A DNA stretch of 64,000 bases from Burkholderia stabilis (GTDB lineage Bacteria; Pseudomonadota; Gammaproteobacteria; Burkholderiales; Burkholderiaceae). The stretch covers positions 1,674,001 through 1,738,000 of the forward strand of contig NZ_CP016443.1 of NCBI RefSeq assembly GCF_001742165.1. The letters run 5' to 3'. The notes under the pieces were generated by a model. The model did not search any database, was not told the DNA's origin, and worked only from the letters and a program-made list of their open reading frames with translations. Both the position numbers and the translations under genes were made by a program. Positions 46,677 to 56,666 of the stretch are shown here, piece by piece (within the stretch, counting starts at the first letter, position 1; each line of letters starts with the position of its first letter).

Positions 46677-47611
46677 CCCTGCTGCACGCGTTGCGCGCGC
46701 GCAGCCAGGCGCGGCCGCGTACGTTCGAGCGGACCGAGCCGGCCGAACAGGCCGTCCGCGACGCCGAACAGGATGCCGGCGAGCTTCGCGCGCTTGTCGC
46801 GTTCGACGAGCGCGATCTGCACGACCTGCCACACGGTCAGCAGGTTCGGCACGATCGCCACCGGAAAACGCAGCCCGTATTGCATCCCGAGCTGCACTGC
46901 ATTGCGCGCGCTGTAATAGCGCCGTTGCCACGAGTGATTCATCGACGTCATTTCAAAAGGACCGATCGCGTGACGCTGCTTCGCGCCGATCCGGTGCGAC
47001 AGCACCAGCGACGGCACGACATAGAGCGGCACGTTGCGCGACAGTGCGCGAAAGCTGTATTCGGTGTCGACGTGATCGATGAACAGCGTCTCGTCGAAGC
47101 GGCCGAGCATGTCGAACGCGTCGCGCGTGACGACGCAGCCCGACGAGATCAGGAACGCGCAGCGCTGCAGCGGCGCGCCGGGCTCGATCCGCAGCCGGCG
47201 CAATCCGATCCCGTTGGTCGCGAGCTCGGGCAGGAAGCTGCGCGCGTTCTCGTCGAAGATGCGCGGGCCGGCCAGGAACGCGCGCCCGCCAAGCCCCGCG
47301 CACACGTCACGCATCACCGGGAAATACGCGGCCGGCACCGACGAATCCTGGTCGAACAACGCGACCGCATCGATGCGATCGCGAAACAACGCGGCCAGCC
47401 CCGCGTTGTACGCGCCCGCGATCCCGCCGCGATTGCCGTGATGCAACAGCGCGATGCCTTCGCGCGCGCACAGGTCGCGTGCGCGCGCATCGGGCTGCGG
47501 CGTGTTGTCAACGACGAGCAACGCATCGCACGCGTGCCGCCACGCGCCGAGCGCTTCGAGCTGCGCATCGCTCGGGTGATACAGGATCACGAGTGCGCCG
47601 AGTGTCGTCAT
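46673..47611 (-). CDS. rhlC: Rhamnosyltransferase RhlC
   Basis: 312 residues, GT2-type glycosyltransferase (I-L-Y-H-P-S-D start, L-L-V-V-D-N-T-P-Q, G-G-I-A-G-A-Y-N-A-G-L and L-F-D-Q-D-S, the metal/sugar-nucleotide segment). RhlC adds the second L-rhamnose from dTDP-L-rhamnose to mono-rhamnolipid. In Burkholderia rhlC sits in the same operon as rhlA and rhlB, unlike in P. aeruginosa. The ATG at 47611 has GAGAGGAAC upstream; a gap of 10 bases separates it from the exporter gene. Confidence 0.93.
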   Translation of the reverse strand: MTTLGALVILYHPSDAQLEALGAWRHACDALLVVDNTPQPDARARDLCAREGIALLHHGNRGGIAGAYNAGLAALFRDRIDAVALFDQDSSVPAAYFPVMRDVCAGLGGRAFLAGPRIFDENARSFLPELATNGIGLRRLRIEPGAPLQRCAFLISSGCVVTRDAFDMLGRFDETLFIDHVDTEYSFRALSRNVPLYVVPSLVLSHRIGAKQRHAIGPFEMTSMNHSWQRRYYSARNAVQLGMQYGLRFPVAIVPNLLTVWQVVQIALVERDKRAKLAGILFGVADGLFGRLGPLERTRPRLAARAQRVQQG

Positions 47612-47621
47612 GTTCCTCTCC

Positions 47622-49217
47622 TCAATGCCCGAAGGACGCCGCCGCGCCACGCTTGGGCCGCGTCAGCCACATCATGGCCGCGAGCGCGAGACACGTCATG
47701 CTCGCCATCCAGAACATGTCGTTCGTCGCCATCATGTACGCCTGCTGCATCACGACCTGGTGCAGCGTCGTCAGCTCGCGCACGCCGTCCACGCCCATCG
47801 CGTTCAGCGCATGCACGAAGCGCTGCGTGTTCGCCGACGCATGTGTCACGGATTGCGACACGGTGTCGTAGTGATAGGTCGCGCGGTTTTCCCACAAGGT
47901 CACGCTCATCGCGGTGCCGAATGCGGCCGACAACGTGCGCAGGAAGTTCGACAAGCTCGACGCGGCGGCGAGCCTGTCGTCCGGAATGCGCGACAGCGTC
48001 GCGGCGGTCAGCGGGATGAAGAAGCACGGCAGCCCGATCCCCTGGATCAGCCCCGGCGCGGCGATCTGCGCGAACGTCATCTTCAGCGTGAAATGCGCGT
48101 CCCATGCGAGCACGGCCGCGAACACGAGGAAGCCGAACGTCGCGAGCACGCGAGCGTCGAAGCGGTGCGCATGCAGCCCGACGAGGATCGAGAACACGAG
48201 CGCGAGCACGCCGAGCGACGCCGTCGCGAGCCCCGCATGAAACGCGTTGTAGCCCATCACGGCCTGCATCCACAGCGGAAACACGACGCCGACCACCGAG
48301 AAACTCATCATCCCGAGCGAGATGATCAGTACACAGAACGAGAACGTGCGGTCGCGAAACAGGCTCAGATCGACGACGGGGTGCGCCTCGCCCGCTTCCC
48401 AGATCAGCAGCGACACGATCGCGAGCCCTGCCACCACGGCGAGCGTGACGATCAGCGGCGAATCGAACCAGCCGCGATCGTGGCCGAGATCGAGCATCGC
48501 CTGCAGCGAGCCGACGCCGATCACGAGCAGCACGATGCCCGGCACGTCGATCGGTCCGGCCGCGCCGCGCTGCGCGTCGGGGCGCAGCATCGCGGTGCAG
48601 ACGGCGAACGAGAACAGCCCGATCGGCAGGTTGATCAGGAAGATCCACGGCCACGAGAAGTTGTCGACGATCAGGCCGCCGACCACCGGCCCGAAAATCG
48701 GCGCGAGCAGCACCGTCATCGCCCACAGCGCGAGCGCGATCGTGCGTTTGTCGGGCGGGAACGTGCGCAGCAGGATCGTCTGCGACAGCGGCACCATCGG
48801 CCCCGAGCACAGCCCCTGCAGCGCGCGGCAGATCACCAGCACGTGAAGATCGCGCGCGAGCCCGCACAGCAGCGACGTCAGCGTGAACAGCAGCACGGCG
48901 CCGACGAACAGCCGCAACTCGCCGACGCGGCGCGCGAGCCAGCCGGTCAGCGGCACCGCGATCGCGGCCGCGACCGAATACGAGCTGATGACCCACGTGC
49001 CCTGGCTGTTCGATACGCCGAGACTGCCGGAGATCGCCGGCACCGCGACGTTCGTCACGGTGGAGTCGAGCACCTCGATGAAGGTGGCGAGCGACAGCGC
49101 GAACGTCAGCAGCGCGAGCCGGATGCCGCGCACCGGCTGCGCGGCCGGCGCGGGTGCCGGCGCGTCGAATGCGCTCGGCGCGACCAGCCCGTCCTGATGC
49201 GGCGATGCGTTGCTCAT
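47622..49217 (-). CDS. DHA2-family (EmrB/QacA) MFS exporter of the rhamnolipid operon
   Basis: 531 residues with 14 hydrophobic segments. Motif C-like and DHA2 signature pieces are visible: L-D-S-T-V-T-N-V-A-V-P-A-I in helix 1, G-W-L-A-R-R-V-G-E-L-R and Q-G-L-C-S-G-P-M-V-P-L-S-Q. It is the inner-membrane part of an EmrAB-TolC-like pump. The start overlaps the rhlB stop (ATGA). Placement between rhlB and rhlC suggests rhamnolipid or HAA export, though drug export is also possible. Confidence 0.92.
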   Translation of the reverse strand: MSNASPHQDGLVAPSAFDAPAPAPAAQPVRGIRLALLTFALSLATFIEVLDSTVTNVAVPAISGSLGVSNSQGTWVISSYSVAAAIAVPLTGWLARRVGELRLFVGAVLLFTLTSLLCGLARDLHVLVICRALQGLCSGPMVPLSQTILLRTFPPDKRTIALALWAMTVLLAPIFGPVVGGLIVDNFSWPWIFLINLPIGLFSFAVCTAMLRPDAQRGAAGPIDVPGIVLLVIGVGSLQAMLDLGHDRGWFDSPLIVTLAVVAGLAIVSLLIWEAGEAHPVVDLSLFRDRTFSFCVLIISLGMMSFSVVGVVFPLWMQAVMGYNAFHAGLATASLGVLALVFSILVGLHAHRFDARVLATFGFLVFAAVLAWDAHFTLKMTFAQIAAPGLIQGIGLPCFFIPLTAATLSRIPDDRLAAASSLSNFLRTLSAAFGTAMSVTLWENRATYHYDTVSQSVTHASANTQRFVHALNAMGVDGVRELTTLHQVVMQQAYMMATNDMFWMASMTCLALAAMMWLTRPKRGAAASFGH

Positions 49218-50497
49218 GCGCCGGCCACCGCGACATCGGCGCGCGCGGTCGCGCGCCGGCGCTTCGGCGCGAACCGCTCGATGAAATCGGCGGCCGCGTG
49301 ACAACCGTCCGGCGCGGCCGCGAGCAGCGCGCGCGTGCGCGCCGCATGCACCGCGAACGCGGGCTCGTCGAGCACGTGCGCGAGCGCCGCGCCGAGACGC
49401 GCGCCGTCGACCGGGCCGTCGACGCGCACGCCGCAGCCGCTCGCCACGACACGTTGCGCGTTGTCGAACTGGTCGTGCGCGAAAGGCGTCACGACCTGCA
49501 CGATGCCGGCCTCGCACGCGAGCGCCGCCGTGCCGATCCCGCCGTGATGCACGAGCGCGCGACACTGCGGCAGCAGCGTGCGCATCGGCACGAAGCGGCG
49601 CACGAGCAGGTGGTCGTTGTCCGCAGCGACATCATGCGGCGTCAGCAGGATTCCGCGCGCGCCGGTTGCGCGCAGCGCGTCCGACACCGCACGCGCATAC
49701 GCCGCGTGATCGACGAGCGTCGAGCCGGCCGTGAACACGACCGGCGCCTCGCCGGCCGCGAGAAACGCGTCGAGCTCCGCGTCTTCGTCAGGCGCAACGA
49801 TGTCGTTGAACAGCGGAAACCCGCTTTGCAGATGATTCGCGGGCCAGTCGGGTTGCGGCGGCGCGAACCAGCCGGGAAACAGGCACAGCACGCCGTCGGT
49901 CGAATGCAGCCAGCGTCCGAGCACGCGGCGCGCGGGCGCGAGCCCGAGTTCGCGGCGAACCGCGTTGAGCGCGGGGCCGCATACGCGGTCGAGCACCTGG
50001 CGCTCGATCAGCGTCATCAGCGCCGACTTCACCGGCAGCGGCCAGCGCGCGGGAATCGTCAGGCGCGGGTGCGTCGGCGGCGCATGTGCAGACAGCAGCG
50101 TCGACGGCGACACCTGCACCGACACGTACGGCGTGCCGTACCGCTCCTGCATGAAGCGCGCGGAAAACGCCCACAGCGTGCCGACGAGCACCGTATCGTC
50201 GTCGGTCAGCGCATGCAGCGCGTCGTAATGCGGGCGCAGCGTCGGCGCGATCACCTGCCACAGCGTGCGGAACGACGTGCGCGGGTCCCACAGCGCGGGA
50301 TTCGCCATCGCGGCCTCGTATTCGGCCGCGGTGCCGACCGGCACGAATTCGAACCCGCAACGGTGCACCGCCGCCTCGAACGGCGCATGCGTGCAGAACA
50401 CGACCTCGTGACCGCGCGCCGCGAGCGTGCGCGCGACGCCGAGCAGCGGATGCACGTCGCCCGCCGAGCCGATCGCGGTCACGATCATCTTCGCCAT
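49214..50497 (-). CDS. rhlB: Rhamnosyltransferase RhlB
   Basis: 427 residues, GT-B/GT1 fold. The N-terminal G-S-A-G-D-V-H-P-L-L-G-V-A and the C-terminal nucleotide-sugar site H-H-G-G-I-G-T-A-A-L-A...P-F-A-H-D-Q-F-D-N-A match RhlB. It transfers L-rhamnose to 3-(3-hydroxyalkanoyloxy)alkanoate made by RhlA to give mono-rhamnolipid, probably at the inner membrane. It is third in the operon, 17 bases after the methyltransferase-like gene and overlapping the exporter gene. Confidence 0.94.
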   Translation of the reverse strand: MAKMIVTAIGSAGDVHPLLGVARTLAARGHEVVFCTHAPFEAAVHRCGFEFVPVGTAAEYEAAMANPALWDPRTSFRTLWQVIAPTLRPHYDALHALTDDDTVLVGTLWAFSARFMQERYGTPYVSVQVSPSTLLSAHAPPTHPRLTIPARWPLPVKSALMTLIERQVLDRVCGPALNAVRRELGLAPARRVLGRWLHSTDGVLCLFPGWFAPPQPDWPANHLQSGFPLFNDIVAPDEDAELDAFLAAGEAPVVFTAGSTLVDHAAYARAVSDALRATGARGILLTPHDVAADNDHLLVRRFVPMRTLLPQCRALVHHGGIGTAALACEAGIVQVVTPFAHDQFDNAQRVVASGCGVRVDGPVDGARLGAALAHVLDEPAFAVHAARTRALLAAAPDGCHAAADFIERFAPKRRRATARADVAVAGA

Positions 50498-50514
50498 CGC
50501 GCGCCTCGCAGGGA

Positions 50515-51084
50515 TCAGTAGAAGCCGGGAATCAGCGCCGCGACCTCGCGGCGGTACTGCGCGTAGGCCGGCCCGAAATACCCGGTCAACCAGCTCTCCT
50601 CCACGCGTACCTTGTACGCGAGCGACGCAAACACGAGCAGCACGCCGATCACGCCGCGCCATTCGCCGCCGATCAGCGCGGCGCCTGCGAGCGCGATCAG
50701 GCAGCCCGTGTAGATCGGATGGCGCACGAGCGCATACGGCCCCGTGCGGACGAGCTCGTGGTTTTCCTTCAGCGTGACCGACACGCTCCAGTTCGTGCCG
50801 AGATGCAGCCGCGCCCACACCGAGAACAGCAGGCCGGCGATCAGCACCGCGAGCCCGCATTGCGCCTGCAGCCCGAAGCGCTGCCAGTCGGGCACGAGTG
50901 CCTGCCATGACGGATCGGGCAGGATGATCAGCGCACCGCCGACGATCAGCGGAATCGACTGCAGCGTGCGCGAGCGCGACGCCTCCTTGCGCACGGTCGC
51001 CTTGACGCCCTGCGACGTGGCGACCCAGTAGGCGAGCCATGCGGCCCACGGAACGACGATGGCGATGGTCTGAACGATATTCAC
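50515..51084 (-). CDS. ICMT/PEMT-family membrane methyltransferase inside the rhamnolipid operon
   Basis: 189 residues, GTG start at 51084 with GAGG upstream. Five or so transmembrane segments. The C-terminal half has L-V-R-T-G-P-Y-A-L-V-R-H-P-I-Y-T-G and E-E-S-W-L-T-G-Y-F-G-P-A-Y-A-Q-Y, the SAM-binding and catalytic signature of isoprenylcysteine carboxyl methyltransferase and phospholipid N-methyltransferase relatives. It sits 67 bases after rhlA and 17 before rhlB on the same strand. Inference: it could methyl-esterify the free carboxyl of HAA or rhamnolipid; an unrelated membrane lipid is the alternative. Confidence 0.85.
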   Translation of the reverse strand: MNIVQTIAIVVPWAAWLAYWVATSQGVKATVRKEASRSRTLQSIPLIVGGALIILPDPSWQALVPDWQRFGLQAQCGLAVLIAGLLFSVWARLHLGTNWSVSVTLKENHELVRTGPYALVRHPIYTGCLIALAGAALIGGEWRGVIGVLLVFASLAYKVRVEESWLTGYFGPAYAQYRREVAALIPGFY

Positions 51085-51151
51085 GGCTGGCCTGCCTCGT
51101 TGGAATGGAAATTCGGATGCGCGGATCGGGCTCGACGCACGACGTGCGGCG

Positions 51152-52054
51152 TCACGACGACAGCGCGTGCATCGGCGCGGGCACACACGCATGCGCGGCC
51201 GCGAGCGCCATGCCGGCCGCGACGGGCGAGCCGTCGCAGAAGAAATCGAGCAGCGCCGCGCGCGTGTATTCGCGCTGCGCGCGGCCTTCGATGTCGAGGA
51301 AGTGGCCGGCGTCCGGCACCGTCGCGAACCGCGCGCGCGGCACGTGCGCGCCGAGCTGGCGCACGTCGGCCGGCGTCGTGTATTCGTCACGCTCGCCGTT
51401 CAGGAACAGCAGCTCGCAACCGATGTTCGAGAACTCGCTGAAGTAGCGCTCGGGCTGCAGCGACAGGATCTGGTCGACGTGGAACGCGACCTGGTCCTGC
51501 TCGTCGCGCGGCAGGCGCGTGAGATACCGGTAGTTGTACAGCTTCATGATGCGCGGCAGGTAGCGGCCGACGGTGTCGTTCAGCAACTGCGCGGCCTTCA
51601 GGTTCTCGCCGGCCGCGATGTGGTCGCGCGCACGCGTGACGTAGTCGACCATCGCGTCGTTCAGGAACGGCGAGAACGAGCAGATCGCCGCGCGCTTCAC
51701 GCTCGGGCAGCCGCGTGCGAGCGCGAACAGCGATGCCACGCCGCCCCACGACACCGACACGAGGAACGCGGGCGCGAAGCGCTCGACCAGATGCTGGAGG
51801 ATCGCGGCCTCGTCGTCCTTCGTCAGGATGAAGCAACCCGGGTTGTGCTGGCGCGACTGCCCCGCATACGGCAGGTCGAAGCAGATCGTGTTCATCCGCT
51901 CGCCGAGATACTGGACGGTCTGCCCGAACGACGCGGTCGTCGCGAGTGCGCCGTTGACGAGCATCGCCGTGTCGAACGCCGGGTCGAACACGTTCCGTTC
52001 GACGTAGACCTTCAGACCATTCGGCAGCGGGACCACGTGTTTTTCGGTCGGCAT
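51152..52054 (-). CDS. rhlA: RhlA, 3-(3-hydroxyalkanoyloxy)alkanoate synthase
   Basis: 300 residues, alpha/beta hydrolase. Nucleophile Ser102 in S-V-S-W-G-G, Asp223 in E-R-D-E-Y and His251 in D-A-G-H-F match the known RhlA triad positions. RhlA joins two 3-hydroxyacyl chains from acyl-ACP to make the lipid part of rhamnolipids; Burkholderia RhlA prefers long (C14) chains. The ATG at 52054 gives the family start M-P-T-E-K. It is the first gene of a seven-gene leftward operon and divergent from betI, with an AT-rich upstream region of about 700 bases. Confidence 0.95.
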   Translation of the reverse strand: MPTEKHVVPLPNGLKVYVERNVFDPAFDTAMLVNGALATTASFGQTVQYLGERMNTICFDLPYAGQSRQHNPGCFILTKDDEAAILQHLVERFAPAFLVSVSWGGVASLFALARGCPSVKRAAICSFSPFLNDAMVDYVTRARDHIAAGENLKAAQLLNDTVGRYLPRIMKLYNYRYLTRLPRDEQDQVAFHVDQILSLQPERYFSEFSNIGCELLFLNGERDEYTTPADVRQLGAHVPRARFATVPDAGHFLDIEGRAQREYTRAALLDFFCDGSPVAAGMALAAAHACVPAPMHALSS

Positions 52055-52700
52055 CGTCGTTCTCCGGTGGATGCGGCGTCTCGACGTCGCGGCATGCTGC
52101 AGGTGCGCAATGGCTGGCGTCGGCCCGCACGCGGTTCGTCGCCGCGCCCATTGCCGACGCACCGCGGCAAAAACCGGCGGCGCCCATTCATTCCTCGTAG
52201 TGCGGCGCCATACTAATACGGACAATATTACTTACTCAAGTCATTCCAACGATCTCCTCTACTCCACCAGGAAATGCGCCGGATTCAAATTTTTTTATCA
52301 ATTTATATGGTATACGGGATCGTCTGAAAGGTGGTGGCAATCGTTTGCGAGCAGTCTCCAGAATCGTTCACATTTCCTATATTTTTCTTTTAATTCAATG
52401 ACATGTTTCGTTTCAATCGATGGATTTAAACGTATTTTCGGAAATTGTCGATATTCACAATCCGCACTCGTCGTTTCACATCGCGGAGATTATTACAGGC
52501 CTCGACACTCTTTCGTTTTGTAATAGAAACGAAGCCGGAAACTTTCCGATTCATTGGCTCATCTTTTCACGATCCGTTTTAAACAAATTCCAGCATATTT
52601 AACTGTCTTTCAATTCATTTTTCCGCACCTGCACATCGCGGCGAATACGGTCGATCCATCTCTTGTCACGCGCCCTCCATCGTCAGACCCCGATTTTTTG
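52055..52700. other. AT-rich regulatory region between rhlA and betI
   Basis: About 650 bases, GC-rich for the first 140 then strikingly AT-rich (about 52200-52690). Short open frames here (for example 52420-52602) have no ribosome binding site or family sequence and are probably not genes. The region must hold the rhlA promoter and probably binding sites for its regulators. I did not find a convincing lux-type box or sigma-54 promoter. Confidence 0.5.
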
Positions 52701-52719
52701 TTGATTGAACGATCAATAA
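52701..52719. promoter_or_regulatory. BetI operator
   Basis: TTGATTGAACGATCAATAA, an imperfect palindrome that closely matches the BetI-box pattern (TTGATTGAACGTTCAAT type) known upstream of bet operons. It lies about 57 bases before the betI start, in position for autorepression relieved by choline. Confidence 0.75.
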
Positions 52720-52775
52720 AAAACCGCTAAGCTCTCGACTTCCATGGATGGCCCGCCCGGGCGAAGGGAGTCGCG

Positions 52776-53360
52776 ATGCCGAAAGTCGGAATGCGGGAGA
52801 TTCGCCGTGCGCAGTTGATCGACGCCACGCTGCGCTCGATCGACGAAGCGGGCCTGCCCGGCACGACGCTCGCATCGGTCGCGCAACGCGCGAACATCTC
52901 GACGGGCATCGTCAGCCACTACTTCGGCGACAAGGACGGCCTGCTCGAAGCGACGATGCGGCACGTGCTGCGGGACCTGTGGGCGGCCACCACGGCCCGC
53001 CGCGTGGCCGCGCGCAAGGACCCGCGCGCCCGGTTGCGCGCGATCGCCGCCGCGAACTTCGACGACACCCAGGTCAGCGCGCCGGTGATGAAGACGTGGC
53101 TCGCGTTCTGGTCGCAGAGCATGCACGACCCGATGCTCAAGCGCCTGCAGCACGTCAACACGCGGCGCCTCCATTCGAACCTGTGCGCCGAATTCGCAAA
53201 GGCATTGCCACGCGCGAAAGCGCGCGAAGCCGCCAGCGGCCTCGCCGCGCTGATCGACGGCCTGTGGCTGCGCGGCGCGCTCGCCGGCGGCCCGATCGAC
53301 ACCCGGGCGGCACTGAAGCTCGCCCACGATTACATCGACCTGCTGCTCGCGTCCGCCTGA
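52776..53360 (+). CDS. betI: BetI, TetR-type repressor of choline oxidation genes
   Basis: 194 residues. [11 protein letters not shown] start and helix-turn-helix [15 protein letters not shown] are BetI hallmarks. The C-terminal ligand domain includes [10 protein letters not shown], where choline binds. It represses betIBA until choline is present. First gene of betI-betB-betA, 33 bases before betB. Confidence 0.95.
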   Translation: MPKVGMREIRRAQLIDATLRSIDEAGLPGTTLASVAQRANISTGIVSHYFGDKDGLLEATMRHVLRDLWAATTARRVAARKDPRARLRAIAAANFDDTQVSAPVMKTWLAFWSQSMHDPMLKRLQHVNTRRLHSNLCAEFAKALPRAKAREAASGLAALIDGLWLRGALAGGPIDTRAALKLAHDYIDLLLASA

Positions 53361-53392
53361 CGCGTCACGCAGTCGCCCTCAAGGAGATCCTC

Positions 53393-54862
53393 ATGTCCGT
53401 ATTCGGTTTGCAGCGCCTCTACATCGGCGGCGGTTACGTCGACGCCACGAGCGGCAAGACTTTCGACACCTTCGATCCCGCCACCGGCGAACTGCTTGCA
53501 CAAGTGCAGCAGGCAAGCGCGGCCGACGTCGACCGCGCGGTCGCGTCCGCCCAGGAAGGCCAGCGTGAATGGGCCGCGATGACCGCGATGCAGCGTTCGC
53601 GCATCCTGCGTCGCGCAGTCGACCTGCTGCGCGAGCGCAACGACGAACTCGCGGCGCTGGAAACGCGCGACACCGGCAAGCCGATCGGCGAGACGCTCGC
53701 GGTGGACATCGTCACCGGTGCGGACGTGATCGAGTATTACGCGGGCCTCGCGACCGCGATCGAAGGGCTGCAGGTGCCGCTGCGCGCCGACTCGTTCGTC
53801 TATACGCGCCGCGAGCCGCTCGGCGTGTGCGCGGGCATCGGCGCATGGAACTACCCGATCCAGATCGCGTGCTGGAAGACGGCGCCCGCGCTCGCGGCCG
53901 GCAACGCGATGGTGTTCAAGCCGAGCGAAGTCACGCCGTTGACGGCGCTGAAGCTCGCGGAAATCTATACGGAAGCCGGCGTGCCGGCGGGCGTGTTCAA
54001 CGTCGTGCAGGGCGACGGCTCGGTCGGCGCGCTGCTCACGGGCCACCCGGACATCGCGAAGGTGTCGTTCACGGGCGGCGTCGAAACGGGCAAGAAGGTG
54101 ATGTCGCTGGCCGGCGCGTCGTCGCTGAAGGAAGTGACGATGGAACTCGGCGGCAAGTCGCCGCTGATCGTGTTCGACGATGCGGATCTCGATCGTGCCG
54201 CCGACATCGCGGTGACCGCCAACTTCTTCAGCTCGGGCCAGGTCTGCACGAACGGCACGCGCGTGTTCGTGCACCGCTCGATCAAGGACGCATTCACGCA
54301 ACGCGTGCTCGAACGCGTGAAGCGCATCCGCGTCGGCAAGCCGACCGATGCCGACACCAACTTCGGCCCGCTCGTGTCGGCCGCACAGCTCGACAAGGTG
54401 CTCGGCTTCATCGAGAGCGGCAAGGCCGAAGGCGCGAAGCTGCTCGCCGGCGGCTCGCGCCTGACCGACGGCCATTTCGGCAGCGGCCAGTACGTCGCGC
54501 CGACCGTGTTCGGCGACTGCCGCGACGACATGAAGATCGTCCGCGAGGAAATCTTCGGGCCGGTGATGAGCATCCTCGATTTCGAATCGGAGGACGAAGT
54601 AATCGCCCGCGCGAACGACACGCACTACGGGCTCGCGGCCGGCGTCGTGACCGAGAACCTGTCGCGCGCGCACCGCACGATCCATCGCCTCGAAGCCGGC
54701 ATCTGCTGGATCAACACGTGGGGCGAATCGCCGGCCGAGATGCCGGTTGGCGGATACAAGCAATCCGGTGTCGGACGCGAGAACGGCATCACGACGCTCG
54801 AGCACTACACTCGAATCAAGTCGGTACAGGTCGAGCTCGGCCGCTACAACCCGGTGTTTTGA
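53393..54862 (+). CDS. betB: Betaine aldehyde dehydrogenase BetB
   Basis: 489 residues, aldehyde dehydrogenase family 8-type. NAD site and catalytic residues are visible: [12 protein letters not shown] in M-E-L-G-G-K-S, and the nucleophile Cys285 in G-Q-V-C-T-N-G-T-R. It oxidises betaine aldehyde to glycine betaine in the cytoplasm. AAGGAG precedes the start at 53393; betA follows after 23 bases. Confidence 0.96.
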   Translation: MSVFGLQRLYIGGGYVDATSGKTFDTFDPATGELLAQVQQASAADVDRAVASAQEGQREWAAMTAMQRSRILRRAVDLLRERNDELAALETRDTGKPIGETLAVDIVTGADVIEYYAGLATAIEGLQVPLRADSFVYTRREPLGVCAGIGAWNYPIQIACWKTAPALAAGNAMVFKPSEVTPLTALKLAEIYTEAGVPAGVFNVVQGDGSVGALLTGHPDIAKVSFTGGVETGKKVMSLAGASSLKEVTMELGGKSPLIVFDDADLDRAADIAVTANFFSSGQVCTNGTRVFVHRSIKDAFTQRVLERVKRIRVGKPTDADTNFGPLVSAAQLDKVLGFIESGKAEGAKLLAGGSRLTDGHFGSGQYVAPTVFGDCRDDMKIVREEIFGPVMSILDFESEDEVIARANDTHYGLAAGVVTENLSRAHRTIHRLEAGICWINTWGESPAEMPVGGYKQSGVGRENGITTLEHYTRIKSVQVELGRYNPVF

Positions 54863-54885
54863 GTCTCAAAGGAGGAGAACCCGTC

Positions 54886-56586
54886 ATGACGACACGCGAA
54901 TACGACTACATCATCTGCGGCGCAGGTTCCGCGGGCAACGTGCTCGCAACGCGCCTGACGGAAGATCCGGACGTCACGGTGCTGCTGCTCGAAGCGGGCG
55001 GCCCCGACTACCGCTTCGACTTCCGCACGCAGATGCCGGCCGCCCTCGCCTATCCGCTGCAGGGCCGCCGCTACAACTGGGCCTACGAGACCGACCCCGA
55101 GCCGCACATGGACAACCGCCGGATGGAATGCGGCCGCGGCAAGGGGCTCGGCGGCTCGTCGCTGATCAACGGGATGTGCTACATCCGCGGTAACGCGCTC
55201 GACTACGACAACTGGTCGACGCACAAGGGGCTCGAGAACTGGACGTATCTCGACTGCCTGCCGTACTTCAAGAAGGCCGAAACGCGCGACGTCGGCCCGA
55301 ACGACTACCACGGCGGCAACGGCCCCGTGTCGGTCACGACCAGCAAGCCGGGCGTGAACCCGCTGTTCGAGGCGATGGTCGATGCGGGCGTGCAGGCTGG
55401 CTACCCGCGCACCGACGACCTGAACGGCTATCAGCAGGAAGGCTTCGGCCCGATGGACCGCACCGTCACGCCGAAGGGCCGCCGCGCGAGCACCGCGCGC
55501 GGCTATCTCGACCAGGCGCGGGCGCGGCCGAACCTCGAGATCGTCACGCACGCGCTCGCCGACCGCATCCTGTTCGACGGCAAGCGCGCCTCGGGCGTCA
55601 CGTACCTGCGCGGCAGCGAGCGCTCGACCGCGCATGCGCGCCGCGAAGTGCTCGTGTGCAGCGGCGCGATCGCGTCGCCGCAACTGCTGCAGCGCTCGGG
55701 CGTCGGCCCCGGCGCGTGGCTGAAGGAACTCGACATCCCCGTCGTGCTCGACCTGCCCGGCGTCGGCCAGAACCTGCAGGACCACCTGGAGATGTACATC
55801 CAGTACGAGTGCAAGGAACCGGTCTCGCTGTACCCGGCGCTCAAGTGGTGGAACCAGCCGAAGATCGGCCTCGAATGGATGCTGAACGGCACGGGCCTCG
55901 GCGCGAGCAACCACTTCGAGGCGGGCGGCTTCATCCGTACGCGCGACGACGATCTGTGGCCGAACATCCAGTATCACTTCCTGCCGGTGGCGATCAACTA
56001 CAACGGCTCGAACGCGATCGAGATGCACGGCTTCCAGGCGCACGTCGGCTCGATGCGCTCGCCGAGCCGCGGCCGCGTGAAGCTGCGCTCGCGCGACCCG
56101 AACGACCATCCGAGCATCCTGTTCAACTACATGGCCGAAGCGCTCGACTGGCGCGAGTTCCGCGATGCGATCCGCGCGACGCGCGAGATCATGCGGCAGC
56201 CCGCGCTCGACCGCTATCGCGGCCGCGAGCTGAACCCGGGCGCCGACTGCAAGAGCGACAAGGAGCTCGATGCGTTCGTGCGGGCCCGCGCGGAGACGGC
56301 ATTCCATCCGTCGTGCTCGTGCAAGATGGGCTACGACGACATGGCCGTGGTCGATGAAGAAGGCCGCGTGCACGGGCTGGAAGGGCTGCGCGTCGTCGAT
56401 GCGTCGATCATGCCGATCATCACGACCGGCAACCTGAACGCGCCGACGATCATGATCGCCGAGAAGATCGCCGACAAGATTCGCGGCAAGCAGCCGCTCG
56501 CGCGTGTCGACGTGCCGTACTTCGTCGCAAACGGTGCGCTCGCGCGCAACGTCGCGAAGGCCGTGCGGCAACCGGAAACGGTCTGA
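54886..56586 (+). CDS. betA: Choline dehydrogenase BetA
   Basis: 566 residues, GMC oxidoreductase. FAD motif [10 protein letters not shown] at 10-19, GMC signature [11 protein letters not shown] and the C-terminal catalytic His in [10 protein letters not shown]. It oxidises choline to betaine aldehyde (and can do the second step) at the membrane. GGAGGAG lies upstream of the ATG. Last gene of betIBA, ended by a strong bidirectional terminator. Confidence 0.96.
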   Translation: MTTREYDYIICGAGSAGNVLATRLTEDPDVTVLLLEAGGPDYRFDFRTQMPAALAYPLQGRRYNWAYETDPEPHMDNRRMECGRGKGLGGSSLINGMCYIRGNALDYDNWSTHKGLENWTYLDCLPYFKKAETRDVGPNDYHGGNGPVSVTTSKPGVNPLFEAMVDAGVQAGYPRTDDLNGYQQEGFGPMDRTVTPKGRRASTARGYLDQARARPNLEIVTHALADRILFDGKRASGVTYLRGSERSTAHARREVLVCSGAIASPQLLQRSGVGPGAWLKELDIPVVLDLPGVGQNLQDHLEMYIQYECKEPVSLYPALKWWNQPKIGLEWMLNGTGLGASNHFEAGGFIRTRDDDLWPNIQYHFLPVAINYNGSNAIEMHGFQAHVGSMRSPSRGRVKLRSRDPNDHPSILFNYMAEALDWREFRDAIRATREIMRQPALDRYRGRELNPGADCKSDKELDAFVRARAETAFHPSCSCKMGYDDMAVVDEEGRVHGLEGLRVVDASIMPIITTGNLNAPTIMIAEKIADKIRGKQPLARVDVPYFVANGALARNVAKAVRQPETV

Positions 56587-56617
56587 CGACGGCGGGCGCG
56601 CTACCCGCGCCTCCCGT

Positions 56618-56656
56618 GAAAAGCGCCGCTGACGGTTGCCGTCAGCGGCGCTTTTT
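56618..56656. terminator. Bidirectional terminator between betA and the phosphatase gene
   Basis: A perfect 16-bp stem (AAAGCGCCGCTGACGG and complement) with a TTG loop, A-rich on the left arm and T-rich on the right, between two convergent genes. Confidence 0.95.
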
Positions 56657-56666
56657 CATTTTCGGC

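Noticed and set aside
52336..52349. TGGC...TTGC sigma-54-like match upstream of rhlA
   Set aside because: Spacing between GG and GC is 9 instead of 10 bases and the orientation does not suit rhlA.
52420..52602. 60-codon ORF in the AT-rich rhlA-betI gap
   Set aside because: No ribosome binding site and no recognisable sequence; AT-rich DNA of this kind gives chance frames.
53569..54885. Upstream in-frame extension of betA through betB
   Set aside because: The frame is open by base bias only; betA has a strong ribosome binding site and the normal GMC N-terminus at 54886.
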